Below, piece after piece: positions 35,750 through 44,748 of a DNA stretch of 46,998 nt. The position numbers and the translations under genes are program-made. A model generated the notes under the pieces. It was not told where the DNA came from. It saw only the letters and a list, made by a program, of their open reading frames with translations, and did no database searches. The DNA is from Spirochaetaceae bacterium 4572_59 (GTDB taxonomy: Bacteria > Spirochaetota > Spirochaetia > DSM-2461): positions 1 through 46,998 of the forward strand of contig NBMC01000028.1 in NCBI GenBank assembly GCA_002084805.1, written 5' to 3'. How positions within the stretch are numbered: position 1 is the stretch's first letter; each line of letters opens with the position of its first letter.

Positions 35750-35756
35750 TCGAATA

Positions 35757-35808
35757 GAAAGGGATCGTCAGAGGGTTATTACCCGGTATATTGATGATCC
35801 CTTTTTTT
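35757..35808 (+). terminator. Terminator/attenuator between tctC and tctB
   Basis: AAAGGGATCGTCA (35758-35770) pairs with TGATGATCCCTTT (35792-35804), one G-T pair, and a run of T follows. A small inner hairpin GGGT-TATT-ACCC lies in the loop. It should lower transcription of tctBA relative to tctC, which matches the need for excess binding protein. Confidence 0.8.
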
Positions 35809-35822
35809 AAATGGAGGAACCT

Positions 35823-36293
35823 GTGAGTTTATCTATAATTCCATCCCTGTTGTGTTTTGTTCTGGGGTTGGTATACACCACAGCCACTGTTCTGCTGCCC
35901 GACGCTTCTGTTGGTAGAGCATACGAGCCAAAAATCTTTCCCATGATGCTGGGAATTGCTCTTATTATTCTTTCTCTCAGCCTCCTGCTAAGAGAACTGA
36001 AAAATCAGAGTGCAGGACAGGATAAAGAAAAAGTGTCCCTGTATAAGGAAGCGGGATTTCAGAAAATCCTTATGACCTGTCTGTTTTCAGTGCTATATAC
36101 TCTGATTTTTGATAAAGCCGGATATGTTATCAGTACAGTTTTCTTTCTGGAAATGGAACTGATTCTTTTTAACGGCAAGAAAAACTGGAAAGTCAACACA
36201 GCTGTGGCAGTTCTGTTCAGCCTGTTTATCTATATCGTTTTTTCCAAACTCCTCGGCGTTTATCTTCCCTTGACGCCGGGAATCTGGATCTGA
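35823..36293 (+). CDS. tctB: Tripartite tricarboxylate transporter, small membrane subunit
   Basis: A 156-residue TctB protein with four predicted membrane helices: PSLLCFVLGLVYTTATVLL at the N terminus, then IMLGIALIILSLSLL-like, a helix near 92 (MTCLFSVLYTLIFD), and ILFNGKKNW followed by VNTAVAVLFSLFIYIVF. The start is GTG 35823: GGAGG lies five bases before it. An ATG 12 bases earlier falls directly after the terminator T-run and lacks a ribosome site. TctB partners TctA in the membrane. It sits between the attenuator and tctA, ten bases before tctA. Confidence 0.85.
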   Translation: MSLSIIPSLLCFVLGLVYTTATVLLPDASVGRAYEPKIFPMMLGIALIILSLSLLLRELKNQSAGQDKEKVSLYKEAGFQKILMTCLFSVLYTLIFDKAGYVISTVFFLEMELILFNGKKNWKVNTAVAVLFSLFIYIVFSKLLGVYLPLTPGIWI

Positions 36294-36303
36294 GGTACAA
36301 TAT

Positions 36304-37803
36304 ATGGAAACATTATCATTTCTGTTAGATGGATTTATGGTGGCATTGACTCCCATGAATCTTGTATGGGTCACAATCGGTGGTTTCCTGGGAACCATTA
36401 TCGGTATGCTTCCCGGACTGGGACCGGCTACAGGTGTAGCTGTTCTGCTGCCTCTAACCTTTTCCATGGGGCCCACTGCTGCATTGATTACTATGGGCGG
36501 TGTTTATTACGGAGCCATGTATGGTGGATCAAGAGCGTCTATTCTGATCAATACCCCCGGTGACGGCGCGGCTGTAGCGGCAACCTTTGATGGATACCCC
36601 ATGACCCTGAAGGGGAGGGCTGAATCAGCTCTGGCCGTTTCTGCCATCGCCTCCTTTATCGGCGGTGTTTTTGCCACCATCTGTATGGTTGCTATTGCTA
36701 TCCCCGTAGCCCGTTTTGCATTGAAATTCGGACCGGCCGAGTATTTTATGCTTTTCCTGTTCGCCCTTTCTGCAACAGCCTCTATGACCGAAGGAAACCG
36801 TTTGCGCGGATTTATCGCAACTATTCTGGGGCTGATGATAGCAACTGTCGGTATCGATGGGCAATCCGGTGTCAGCCGTTTTACCATGGGGATTCTGGAA
36901 CTGCAGAGCGGTATCGATTTTCTGATCGTTATCATTGCAGTCTATGCTCTGGGAGAGGTTTTTAAGAGTTTTAAGAATATCGATACGGGCAATGTGAACG
37001 TACAGAAGAAATTCGGAAAAATCTGGCTCTCCAAAGAGGAGTGGAAACGCTCGGTCTGGCCTATTCTGCGGAGTGCTCCTCTCGGATTTTTTGTAGGTGC
37101 TCTTCCCGGTGCCGGCGGTACCATGGCTTCTCTTATGTCCTATAATAATGAGAAACAGCTTTCAAAGCATCCCGAAGAGTTCGGTGAAGGTGCTATCGAA
37201 GGACTGGCTGCCCCCGAATCTGCCAATAATGCGGCTTCTGTGGGAGCCATGATTCCCATGCTGACCCTGGGTATTCCCGGATCTGGTACAACTGCCGTTA
37301 TGATGGGAGCTCTTCTGCTTCTAGGATTGCAGCCGGGGCCGATGCTCTTTCAGCAGCAGCCACTGATTGTATGGGGACTGATTGCCAGTATGTTTGTGGG
37401 AAATATCATTCTTGCGGTTATGAATATTCCCTTGGCGGGACTTCTGGTAAGAGTTCTTTCGGTACCCCCGAAGATTCTCTACCCAATAGTATTGGGACTG
37501 GCTTTTGTGGGCGCCTATGCCATCAGTTACAGTGTTATGGACTTTTATCTGCTGGTTCTGTTCGGTCTTCTCGGTTATTTTATGAGCAAGACCAAGTTCC
37601 CTGCTACTCCCATGATTCTTGCGGTTATTGTGGGTAACAATATGGAGCAGTCCTTCAGACGGGCCTATAAAATTTCAGATGGAGATATCGGAATCTTTTT
37701 CGGCTCTCCTATCTGTCTGATTCTTTTTTCTTTGACTGTTGTTTCCATTGTCTATCCCTTGGCAAAGGGATTGCTAAAAAAGAAAGCTTCTGCTGTAGCA
37801 TAA
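36304..37803 (+). CDS. tctA: Tripartite tricarboxylate transporter, large membrane subunit
   Basis: A 499-residue polytopic transporter of about 11-12 helices that carries tricarboxylates using an ion gradient. The TctA hallmarks are present: GTIIGMLPGLGPATGVAVLL near residue 30-49, GGVYYGAMYGGSRASILINT near 63-82, and the second-half repeats FVGALPGAGGTMASLM near 262 and AAPESANNAASVGAMIPMLT near 302. AGGT lies before the ATG. It is the last gene of tctCBA; a long GC/AT hairpin lies after its stop. Confidence 0.95.
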   Translation: METLSFLLDGFMVALTPMNLVWVTIGGFLGTIIGMLPGLGPATGVAVLLPLTFSMGPTAALITMGGVYYGAMYGGSRASILINTPGDGAAVAATFDGYPMTLKGRAESALAVSAIASFIGGVFATICMVAIAIPVARFALKFGPAEYFMLFLFALSATASMTEGNRLRGFIATILGLMIATVGIDGQSGVSRFTMGILELQSGIDFLIVIIAVYALGEVFKSFKNIDTGNVNVQKKFGKIWLSKEEWKRSVWPILRSAPLGFFVGALPGAGGTMASLMSYNNEKQLSKHPEEFGEGAIEGLAAPESANNAASVGAMIPMLTLGIPGSGTTAVMMGALLLLGLQPGPMLFQQQPLIVWGLIASMFVGNIILAVMNIPLAGLLVRVLSVPPKILYPIVLGLAFVGAYAISYSVMDFYLLVLFGLLGYFMSKTKFPATPMILAVIVGNNMEQSFRRAYKISDGDIGIFFGSPICLILFSLTVVSIVYPLAKGLLKKKASAVA

Positions 37804-37811
37804 GACTCTCT

Positions 37812-37864
37812 CTATATATATACGGCCGGTTCAGGATTCTGTAAACCGGCTGTATCTATATATC
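37812..37864 (+). terminator. Long hairpin after tctA, possible terminator
   Basis: An imperfect stem pairs ATATATACGGCCGGTT with AACCGGCTGTATCTATAT across a loop of about ten bases. No T-run follows. Next to it, TGTAGG at 37866 and TCTACA ten bases on form a loose, wrongly spaced relative of the citrate operator. Confidence 0.4.
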
Positions 37865-37931
37865 GTGTAGGCTTATGGTTCTACAGAATATTCCTCTTGA
37901 TCGAATCTAGCAATAACTCTACTATGCGCTT

Positions 37932-38078
37932 ATGAAAAAAAATGAATCCAAAGATAAAGAGAACAATAATATGGAAACGGCGATGCAGGCACCTGTTTTA
38001 AAGCTGATACTCCGGATCATATTTGTTTTAACTATTCTTATAATTGTACAGGACTTTATATCGTATCTTTTATCATGA
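37932..38078 (+). CDS. 48-residue single-pass membrane peptide coupled to a chemoreceptor
   Basis: The frame begins [18 protein letters not shown] and ends with one strongly hydrophobic helix ([18 protein letters not shown]). Its stop overlaps the ATG of the following chemoreceptor as ATGA, so either the two are translationally coupled or a single frameshift has split the first membrane helix off a longer receptor. No good ribosome site is seen. Both readings leave the membrane helix upstream of the receptor; I cannot choose between them. Confidence 0.45.
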   Translation: MKKNESKDKENNNMETAMQAPVLKLILRIIFVLTILIIVQDFISYLLS

Positions 38079-39265
38079 TGATCTTTTATTCCTATATATC
38101 AATCATGACACAGGGACTGAATGATCGTATTGCAGTTCAGCTAATATACCCCGGGATTGTTGTTGCTGCCATATCCTTCGGACTTATCTCTATTCGTAAA
38201 ATCTTTGATAAAGTCCTTGCCAATATCAATAGTTCTTTAAGGGAAATAGAGGCTTTGAGTGAAAGAAACCTGATGATTATACAGGAGTCGGCAAATCAGC
38301 TCAAAAAGTCGGATGTTCTACTACAGCACTCAGAAAGCACGGCAAGTGCCAGTACGGAAATTGAACAGAATGTCCGCAATATCAGTGACAGTGTTCAGAA
38401 TCAGAACAGGCGTTTCAGTCATACGGGTGATCAGCTTGAGCATGTGAATAAAAGTATTGCCGCACTTTTTTCTCTTTCCCAGGATCAGAGCAGCCGGATA
38501 CAGGACTCTGGATCTGCCATAGAAGAGATGACTGCTTCTATCAGTAATGTCAGTAATATTATTCATGAAAAGACCCGGGGAATTGATCATCTGTTGGAAA
38601 AATCCCGAGAGGGAAATGTTATTGTTAATCAGACCGGTGAAGCATTCAAAAAAGTTTCGGTCAGCCTGGGAAGCATTACAGAAATGACAAAGGTTATTTC
38701 AAAAATTGCCGCACAGACGAATCTGCTGGCTATGAATGCGGCAATTGAAGCGGCTCATGCCGGGGATAGCGGCAGAGGATTTTCTGTGGTTGCTTCTGAA
38801 ATCCGGAACCTTGCTGAATCCAGTTCCCTCAGTACCAAAGAGATCGCTACTACTACAAAAGAACTGATAAGTTCCATTAAAGATGCAGAAAGGGAGATTG
38901 ATTCCACCCGTACATCCTTTACTATTATCCATGATGAGATTAAAGAGCTTTCCCAAGCTATTTCTGAAATTGAGCAAAGTGCTATTGAGCTTAACAGCGG
39001 TAGTTCCGACATCCTTAAATCGACGGGAGACCTGACTTCCATTACCTCTGATATGAACGAACAGCTTGAAAATGTTAAAGAGCATCACGGTGTTATTGTC
39101 CGGGATATGGGGGACGTCATGCAAATTTCACAGGAACTGACTGGTGGTATGGATGAAATTTCCACAGGAATCACCATGATCCGGAACTCTGTCCTTGAAA
39201 TCCATGATCTTTCCCATGATTTAAAGGATCAGAGTGAGGTTCTGAGCGAAGAGTTCTTCTCTTAA
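38075..39265 (+). CDS. Methyl-accepting chemotaxis protein (short, no sensor domain)
   Basis: A 396-residue chemoreceptor. A short hydrophobic N terminus ([16 protein letters not shown] near residue 27) is followed by helical linker and the cytosolic signalling hairpin, whose tip has the conserved [20 protein letters not shown] near 208-227, [20 protein letters not shown] next to it, and methylation helices on both sides. No periplasmic ligand domain exists. The start ATG overlaps the stop of the upstream 48-residue membrane peptide, so the true receptor may be split by a frameshift. It follows tctA, but a hairpin separates them. Confidence 0.85.
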   Translation: MMIFYSYISIMTQGLNDRIAVQLIYPGIVVAAISFGLISIRKIFDKVLANINSSLREIEALSERNLMIIQESANQLKKSDVLLQHSESTASASTEIEQNVRNISDSVQNQNRRFSHTGDQLEHVNKSIAALFSLSQDQSSRIQDSGSAIEEMTASISNVSNIIHEKTRGIDHLLEKSREGNVIVNQTGEAFKKVSVSLGSITEMTKVISKIAAQTNLLAMNAAIEAAHAGDSGRGFSVVASEIRNLAESSSLSTKEIATTTKELISSIKDAEREIDSTRTSFTIIHDEIKELSQAISEIEQSAIELNSGSSDILKSTGDLTSITSDMNEQLENVKEHHGVIVRDMGDVMQISQELTGGMDEISTGITMIRNSVLEIHDLSHDLKDQSEVLSEEFFS

Positions 39266-39429
39266 AAGAAAGGCACTGGATATGGTTTTAGTTGTTAAAA
39301 AAACATCGATTCGCTCAATGCTAAAAAATCATTATGATTTGTGCAGAAGAACTTGATAAAATAATAATAGCTAAGTATGTTAGTTGTAACAAATAATTCA
39401 ATACCTTTCTAATTATTCAGGAGGATTAA

Positions 39430-40239
39430 ATGGATACAGGTAATATTCTTTTTGCACTGGGACTGACGATCTTTGCGGGATTGGCTACCGGCATAGGCAG
39501 TTTAATGTCTTTTTTATCAAAAGACTTCAATCCAAAATTTCTGGCAGGATCTCTTGGTTTTTCAGCGGGAGTTATGATCTATGTTTCCCTGATTGAAATT
39601 TTTGTAAAGGCAAAAGATGCTCTGGAGGCTTTTTATGGACCTAAACAGGGATACTTTATTACAACAATCTCTTTTTTCGCGGGGATTGCCATAATAGCAG
39701 TGATTGATAAGATGATTCCCTCCTATGAAAACCCTCATGAGATTGGAAATATTCGCCGTGAAACCAGTGATCAGGATGGTACTGATCAGAAATTGATGAG
39801 AATGGGGTTGTTTTCCGCCCTGGCAATAGCAATCCATAATTTCCCGGAGGGATTGGCCACTTTTATGGGAGCTCTCTCCGATCCCACCTTAGGTATCAGT
39901 ATCGCGGTAGCTATTGCGATTCATAATATTCCTGAAGGAATAGCTGTGGCTGTTCCGATCTTTTATGCCACAAAGAGTAAAAAGAAATCTTTCTGGCTTT
40001 CTTTTTTTTCCGGTCTGGCTGAACCCGTCGGAGCACTGATTGGATTTTTTCTGTTACGGAATATTTTTAACGATGCAACATTCGGGATAATTTTTGCCAG
40101 TGTAGCGGGTATTATGGTCTATATCTCCCTGGATGAGCTTCTGCCCACCGCTGAGGAGTATGGAGAACACCATATTGCTATCGGAGGACTGATTGCTGGT
40201 ATGGCTGTCATGGCCGCCAGTCTTCTCCTTTTTATTTGA
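39430..40239 (+). CDS. zupT: ZIP-family divalent metal transporter (ZupT/GufA type)
   Basis: A 269-residue ZIP transporter with eight predicted helices, importing zinc and possibly iron or manganese. Metal-binding helix motifs are clear: [20 protein letters not shown] near 132-151 (H-N-x-P-E-G), [17 protein letters not shown] near 160-176, and [14 protein letters not shown] near 194. The loop at about 98-120 lacks the usual His run. AGGAGG six bases before the ATG fixes the start. The neighbours give no metal operator here; a DtxR-type regulator lies 6 kb away. Confidence 0.9.
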   Translation: MDTGNILFALGLTIFAGLATGIGSLMSFLSKDFNPKFLAGSLGFSAGVMIYVSLIEIFVKAKDALEAFYGPKQGYFITTISFFAGIAIIAVIDKMIPSYENPHEIGNIRRETSDQDGTDQKLMRMGLFSALAIAIHNFPEGLATFMGALSDPTLGISIAVAIAIHNIPEGIAVAVPIFYATKSKKKSFWLSFFSGLAEPVGALIGFFLLRNIFNDATFGIIFASVAGIMVYISLDELLPTAEEYGEHHIAIGGLIAGMAVMAASLLLFI

Positions 40240-40244
40240 TTTTT

Positions 40245-41096
40245 CTAAGCAAGGGCTGATGCTTTTATAATTTTGATCCATTCCTGATCATTTTCAGGGA
40301 TGAATTTCATCAAAAACCCCCCCTGATGGCAGAATGCAATATGAGCAGGAGAGGATCTGGTGAAATCCAGCCGGTCATGACCTCCGTTTGTCCGGAAAAA
40401 AACTCTGTTTTCGGGTTCTTTATCGTCAAAAGAGTAGATGGCATCGATTTCATGTTCGTCTACAATTTTCCCATCTACCGCCCGGATGGCAGAGGCAAGT
40501 TCCTCCGGCGGCTGCACATGATAGAGAAGCACATTGATCTCGCCGACCCTTTGAATTTCCGTATGATGTTCCGTTTCCAGCCAGAGAGAAGCCTTCTTTT
40601 TAGCTTGTTCAAAGCGAATTTTGTCTTCCAGACCTTCCCGGAAGAGGGTGACAATGGCTTTTGGATTTGTCTCAAAACTTTTCATCAGCAGTTTTTGACT
40701 GAAAGACCAGTAGCTCTGAGATTCATGAACTTCATCATAGTCATCCAGAACCCGCAAGCCTCTCGTATCGACCTTTGAGACCAGCTGTATATAATCGGCC
40801 AGCTCTGAATCCTGAAGATGGGGAAAAAACTCCTGGAACACCAGACTGGCCGCACAGCCAAGCTGATTATCCTGATGATGATCAAAGAGTCTTCTTTCCG
40901 GATCATGCACCATGCCGCAGTCCAGGAACCAGACATCCGGATCCGGCTCGCTTTGTTTCACTTTTTCAGATGCTAACTGAGAGGACATCCTGATAATTTC
41001 AGTAGGTTCTTCCCCTAGGTGGATGGATAACAGGGCCGAAGCCAGGACCTCATCAATATGTGCTTTTCTATCATGTGTAATAATCTTATATGCCAT
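40245..41096 (-). CDS. MYG1-like metal-dependent hydrolase
   Basis: A 283-residue protein resembling the MYG1/UPF0160 family (related to DHH phosphoesterases and, in eukaryotes, an exonuclease). Supporting motifs are ITHDRKAHIDEVLASALL at the N terminus, VWFLDCGMVHDPERRLFDHH near 55-74 (the D-H-H metal motif), and HIAFCHQGGFLMKF near 254, resembling the family's C-terminal glycine/histidine motif. The nuclease gene upstream ends inside its start codon (TAATG), so the two are one operon and translationally coupled. A role in RNA or nucleotide turnover is likely, not shown. Confidence 0.72.
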   Translation of the reverse strand: MAYKIITHDRKAHIDEVLASALLSIHLGEEPTEIIRMSSQLASEKVKQSEPDPDVWFLDCGMVHDPERRLFDHHQDNQLGCAASLVFQEFFPHLQDSELADYIQLVSKVDTRGLRVLDDYDEVHESQSYWSFSQKLLMKSFETNPKAIVTLFREGLEDKIRFEQAKKKASLWLETEHHTEIQRVGEINVLLYHVQPPEELASAIRAVDGKIVDEHEIDAIYSFDDKEPENRVFFRTNGGHDRLDFTRSSPAHIAFCHQGGFLMKFIPENDQEWIKIIKASALA

Positions 41097-42562
41097 TATG
41101 TCCTCTTTTCATTTTCTTGTTCTTTTATTATCAAAATAAGGGCTTCATGGAGTTTCACCATGGCCAGAGTATCCTGTTTGCAGTAGTCAAGCAGATCTTT
41201 CCTCAACTTGGGAATATCTTCTGCCGGAATATCTCCTCTCACCATTCTGGCAAAGGCCGTCAGCGCCGCAGAGCCGTTGCCAATGGCCAGATCTTCATAA
41301 TTCATTTCCGGAACCAATGCCGGCAGGGTTTTTTTTATGGAGCTTCGGCCCTGAAAGGCAGGATGATATATCCCGTTTTTTATAATTTTTTCCAGATCCA
41401 CCAGACGTGGAATTAGTTTCTTAAGATCTGTTGACAGATCAGGATAGAGAGACGCCAGCTTTTTAATAGTACTTGCTTCAAATCCGGAATAGACGATAAT
41501 ACTTCCTTCTTTTGAAATATCCCTGATCAGGTTTTCAGCCAGATCCTTTCGGTAGTCCCTGTCTGTTTCCGCCAGGTACTCCCTGTGTTCTGTCAGCTCT
41601 CCGGGGGCATTACAGATATGCAGAGAGTACTGGGTCACAATCTGCTGATAGGGACAGGTCTCCGGAAAAAGGGGAATGGCCGTCATGGTTGTTTCAAAGT
41701 CCAGGTAGGATGCGGGCCATTGAACTGTTTCCAGAAGTTTTGGAAGATTTTCACTTATCACCGTAACCTTAAGGCTCAAACTCTTTTTCATTAGAGTCTG
41801 ATGAGCCGTGAGAGCGTGACTATCAGGAATATCAACGATTCTGCTGATTCCCTGTTCCTGTAAGCGCTGATAATACTTATGAGAAATAAAAGGAAGAGAA
41901 ATGATATGCTCCAGTTTATCAAAATCAAAACAATTATGGAAATAATCACAGTTTTTGCAGATAGCTTTGAAAGATGTTTCGGGTTTTATCCTGTCCCGTA
42001 AAAGAGAAAGAACAGAAGGCACTATCTTCCTGTATTCCTCAGTTCTGAGTTTTACCTCTTTGCTGTGGTCCACAAAGTGAAACATCTCTTTCATTTCAAG
42101 CCCGGGATGATAATCCCTTGAAAGAAGACAGAGTTTATAATGTTCCATCATATATCCGCACATTTTCATAACCATAGAGGTATAGGCAATATCTGCAATA
42201 TATGTGGCCTTGTCTCTAATTCCGGATTTTACCTCTATCAGGGTCCAGGATTCTCCCTCTTTTACGAGAATATCCGCTCTTGTTTCAAATCCGTCATTCA
42301 GGAAGACCGCCTCGAAAAGGCAGGTTACATCGGGAGACTCCATCAATTCCCTTGTCCTTTCTGCGGCAGCCTCCATGGAAGCCTCTTTAATCAGGATGCC
42401 CTCAGGGAAGAAGCTTCTAGCCAGTTCCACTATTTCCATTTCTTGTTGTATTTTGAATTGATCCACACTGTCTCTTTCCCGCTCTCTCTTCCGATGATAG
42501 GAAAGCCATCCATAGGAGGGACAGAACAGGGTAGAAAGAAACAGATGCCTGCTTATTTTCAT
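41096..42562 (-). CDS. DUF2779 protein: Cas4-like PD-(D/E)XK nuclease with DEDD exonuclease-like domain
   Basis: A 488-residue predicted nuclease in two parts. Residues about 1-225 resemble Cas4/RecB: a first cysteine near 14 (FCPSYGW), the catalytic core RADILVKEGESWTLIEVKSG (about 94-113), and CKNCDYFHNCFD near 201-212 as the remaining Fe-S cysteines. The C-terminal half, the DUF2779 domain, has an RNase H/DEDD-like order: YLDFETTMTAIPLF near 285-298, IVYSGFEASTIKKLA near 352, and DYCKQDTLAMVKLHE near 464-478. No CRISPR array or Cas1/Cas2 is present. It overlaps the MYG1-like gene by one base. No Shine-Dalgarno sequence; a TGCTACAAT -10 region lies six bases before the ATG. Confidence 0.85.
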   Translation of the reverse strand: MKISRHLFLSTLFCPSYGWLSYHRKRERERDSVDQFKIQQEMEIVELARSFFPEGILIKEASMEAAAERTRELMESPDVTCLFEAVFLNDGFETRADILVKEGESWTLIEVKSGIRDKATYIADIAYTSMVMKMCGYMMEHYKLCLLSRDYHPGLEMKEMFHFVDHSKEVKLRTEEYRKIVPSVLSLLRDRIKPETSFKAICKNCDYFHNCFDFDKLEHIISLPFISHKYYQRLQEQGISRIVDIPDSHALTAHQTLMKKSLSLKVTVISENLPKLLETVQWPASYLDFETTMTAIPLFPETCPYQQIVTQYSLHICNAPGELTEHREYLAETDRDYRKDLAENLIRDISKEGSIIVYSGFEASTIKKLASLYPDLSTDLKKLIPRLVDLEKIIKNGIYHPAFQGRSSIKKTLPALVPEMNYEDLAIGNGSAALTAFARMVRGDIPAEDIPKLRKDLLDYCKQDTLAMVKLHEALILIIKEQENEKRT

Positions 42563-42568
42563 GAACTG

Positions 42569-42577
42569 ATTGTAGCA
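42569..42577 (-). promoter_or_regulatory. Extended -10 promoter, leaderless start of the nuclease gene
   Basis: On the minus strand TGC-TACAAT ends six bases before the ATG at 42562, so transcription should begin at the start codon. The -35 region is poor, as is usual with an extended -10. Confidence 0.4.
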
Positions 42578-42618
42578 AGCATCTGTAAAAATATCATCCC
42601 TTTGTGTAATAAGAGTTA

Positions 42619-44646
42619 TCAGAAATCCTCAAACATATCATCCTGAACGTCTGTGGCTGGCTGTTCAGGGGCTTCTGGCTGAGGAATAAGTTTCTGTGTC
42701 CGTGGTGAAGCTGTGATTTTTTCCTCAGTTGTAAAATCCATTTTCTCAGAAACTTTATATTGGTTATTATCAATTGTAAAGAACGACATTAACTGTTTAA
42801 GATTCTCCGCCTGGGAGGAGAGTTCTTCGGCCATGGATGCCGACTCTTCGGAAGAAGAAGCATTCTGTTGAATAACGGTATCTAACTGATTGATAGCCTG
42901 TACAACCTGTTCGGCTCCGGATTTCTGTTCTTTGGTCGATGCACTGATTTCTTGAATCAGATCAGCAGTGTTTTTGATTTTAGGTACGACTTCCTGTATT
43001 AACTCTCCTGTCTTAACAGCCTGTTTCACACTGCTGCCCGCCAGTTCTGATATCTCATTGGCGGCAATTTTACTGTTCAAGGCCAGTTTTCCCACTTCTG
43101 CCGCAACCACAGCGAATCCTTTGCCATGTTCTCCAGCCCTGGCCGCTTCAATAGCAGCATTGAGGCTGAGCATATTGGTGGATCTGGAAATCTCTTCAAT
43201 AATACTGATCTTTTCAGAGATGTCCTTCATGGCCTTTACTGTCTCCATGACGGAATTGCCGCCTTTCTCTATCACTTGCGCTGCATCTCTTGAAATTCGT
43301 TCTGTTTGGATTGAATTATCCGAGTTCTGTTCAATATTAGCTCCCATCTCCTCCATGGAAGAGGAGATCTCTTCTGCCGAGGCAGCCTGTTCCGCTGCAC
43401 CCTGGGAAAGCTGCTGGGATGTGGAACTTAGCTGCTGGCTGCCACTGGCTACATTTTCCGCCCCCCTGGTTATTTGGGATACAATGTCAGTCAGACTGTT
43501 TCTCATTTTGTTCAGTGCTGCTGTCAACTGACCAACCTCATCCTTTTGATTTATATCTATTGAAGTGGTTAAATCCCCCCGGGAGAGGGATTCTGCAAAA
43601 ACTATTCCCTTGAGAATGGGACCGGTAATTCCTCTGGCAATTATGAAGGCCAGAAAAATGGCAATAATAAAAGCTGCGATACTAATGCCTATAACACCCA
43701 TTCTTATTGTAATTGCATCTTTTTCCATCTGTTCATCGGTCATCAGATGCTGTTCAATATCAATCCGCAGGGCGTATAACACATCTTGAACCTTTCGCAG
43801 TAAGGGCATGGTTTCCTGGCTGTAGATAGCCATGGCCTTTCTCATATTGAAAAGTTCTGTATTGCTGATTTCTTCCATTTTGCTGAGATGGTCGAGAGTT
43901 TTTGAAAGTTTTGTATGAGTTGTGTTGTTATAATAGGCAAGAGCCCTGTTCTGATCCTGTTTCATGTACTGAGCAAGAATTATGGCCGATTCATGTAGTT
44001 CTCTGTGAACAATCAGCATTTCATCCCACTCCTGGCGGAAGGCAGGCACGGCAGCCTTATATATTATCTTGGCTTCTTCCGATTCAAGCCAAAGCCCGAG
44101 ACTGCATTTTTTCGGATCTGTCTGGACATTCAGACTCCTGGCTTTACTGAGAAGTGCGTTCTGTATTTCTGAGGCCCACAGAAGGTGATCATTTCTTTTT
44201 TCTGCCAGAAGGCCTGGCAGTGTACGATCAGCTTGTTTAAATATAGTTTTGATCTTTTCTGCTGTGGCATGAAGGTCTTTATGAGGTCCTTCCAGCGCTT
44301 TCAGGAGGGGTGCTATGGTTGGAACAATAGCTTCTGCCTTCTCCCTTTCCTCTCCATACAACCACTGGCCCAGAGCGCATTGGTGATCATCCAGTTGAAC
44401 ATCCAGTTCTGTGATTGTATCATCTGTTAGCAGAGAATTTACTTTTCCCACCCAGTTCAGATGTTCAACTTCTTTCTGGATCATAATTGCATCTAATTTA
44501 TTCCCATCTATTACTTCTTTAGCATCTTCGATTATCTGGGATATCCCCAGGATAGACCAGATAGCGATTCCCAGCATCAGAAAAATTACAAATCCAAAAC
44601 CAATATACATTTTCAAATTTAAACTGATATCTTTCCATTTAAACAA
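42619..44646 (-). CDS. Methyl-accepting chemotaxis protein with two sensory CZB zinc domains
   Basis: A chemoreceptor of about 675 residues. Membrane helices near residues 10-30 ([18 protein letters not shown]) and 320-345 ([20 protein letters not shown]) bracket a periplasmic region containing two chemoreceptor zinc-binding (CZB) domains. Each has the full ligand pattern: H-x-x-W, then CALGQW with HKDLH in the first, and CSLGLW with HRELH in the second. HAMP and a signalling hairpin ([20 protein letters not shown]) follow. TTG 44646 is chosen because AAGGAG lies eight bases upstream; ATG 44673 would add nine residues but has no ribosome site. The C terminus DDMFEDF is not the usual CheR-binding pentapeptide. 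Confidence 0.9.
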   Translation of the reverse strand: MFKWKDISLNLKMYIGFGFVIFLMLGIAIWSILGISQIIEDAKEVIDGNKLDAIMIQKEVEHLNWVGKVNSLLTDDTITELDVQLDDHQCALGQWLYGEEREKAEAIVPTIAPLLKALEGPHKDLHATAEKIKTIFKQADRTLPGLLAEKRNDHLLWASEIQNALLSKARSLNVQTDPKKCSLGLWLESEEAKIIYKAAVPAFRQEWDEMLIVHRELHESAIILAQYMKQDQNRALAYYNNTTHTKLSKTLDHLSKMEEISNTELFNMRKAMAIYSQETMPLLRKVQDVLYALRIDIEQHLMTDEQMEKDAITIRMGVIGISIAAFIIAIFLAFIIARGITGPILKGIVFAESLSRGDLTTSIDINQKDEVGQLTAALNKMRNSLTDIVSQITRGAENVASGSQQLSSTSQQLSQGAAEQAASAEEISSSMEEMGANIEQNSDNSIQTERISRDAAQVIEKGGNSVMETVKAMKDISEKISIIEEISRSTNMLSLNAAIEAARAGEHGKGFAVVAAEVGKLALNSKIAANEISELAGSSVKQAVKTGELIQEVVPKIKNTADLIQEISASTKEQKSGAEQVVQAINQLDTVIQQNASSSEESASMAEELSSQAENLKQLMSFFTIDNNQYKVSEKMDFTTEEKITASPRTQKLIPQPEAPEQPATDVQDDMFEDF

Positions 44647-44748
44647 TTTGAGTTCTCCTTTATTTTCCTGCATTCAATGACTAAATAATTATAAAACAAA
44701 TAAGGTAGGAATGCCAATTTTGAGTAAGTTGTTACCGTAACATCTGTA

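Noticed and set aside
37866..37885. Third copy of the citrate operator before the chemoreceptor
   Set aside because: TGTAGG and TCTACA are there, but the arms differ and the spacing is two bases too long.
41096..42562. Cas4 of a CRISPR system
   Set aside because: No repeat array and no Cas1 or Cas2 are in the window; the C-terminal DUF2779 domain marks a separate family.
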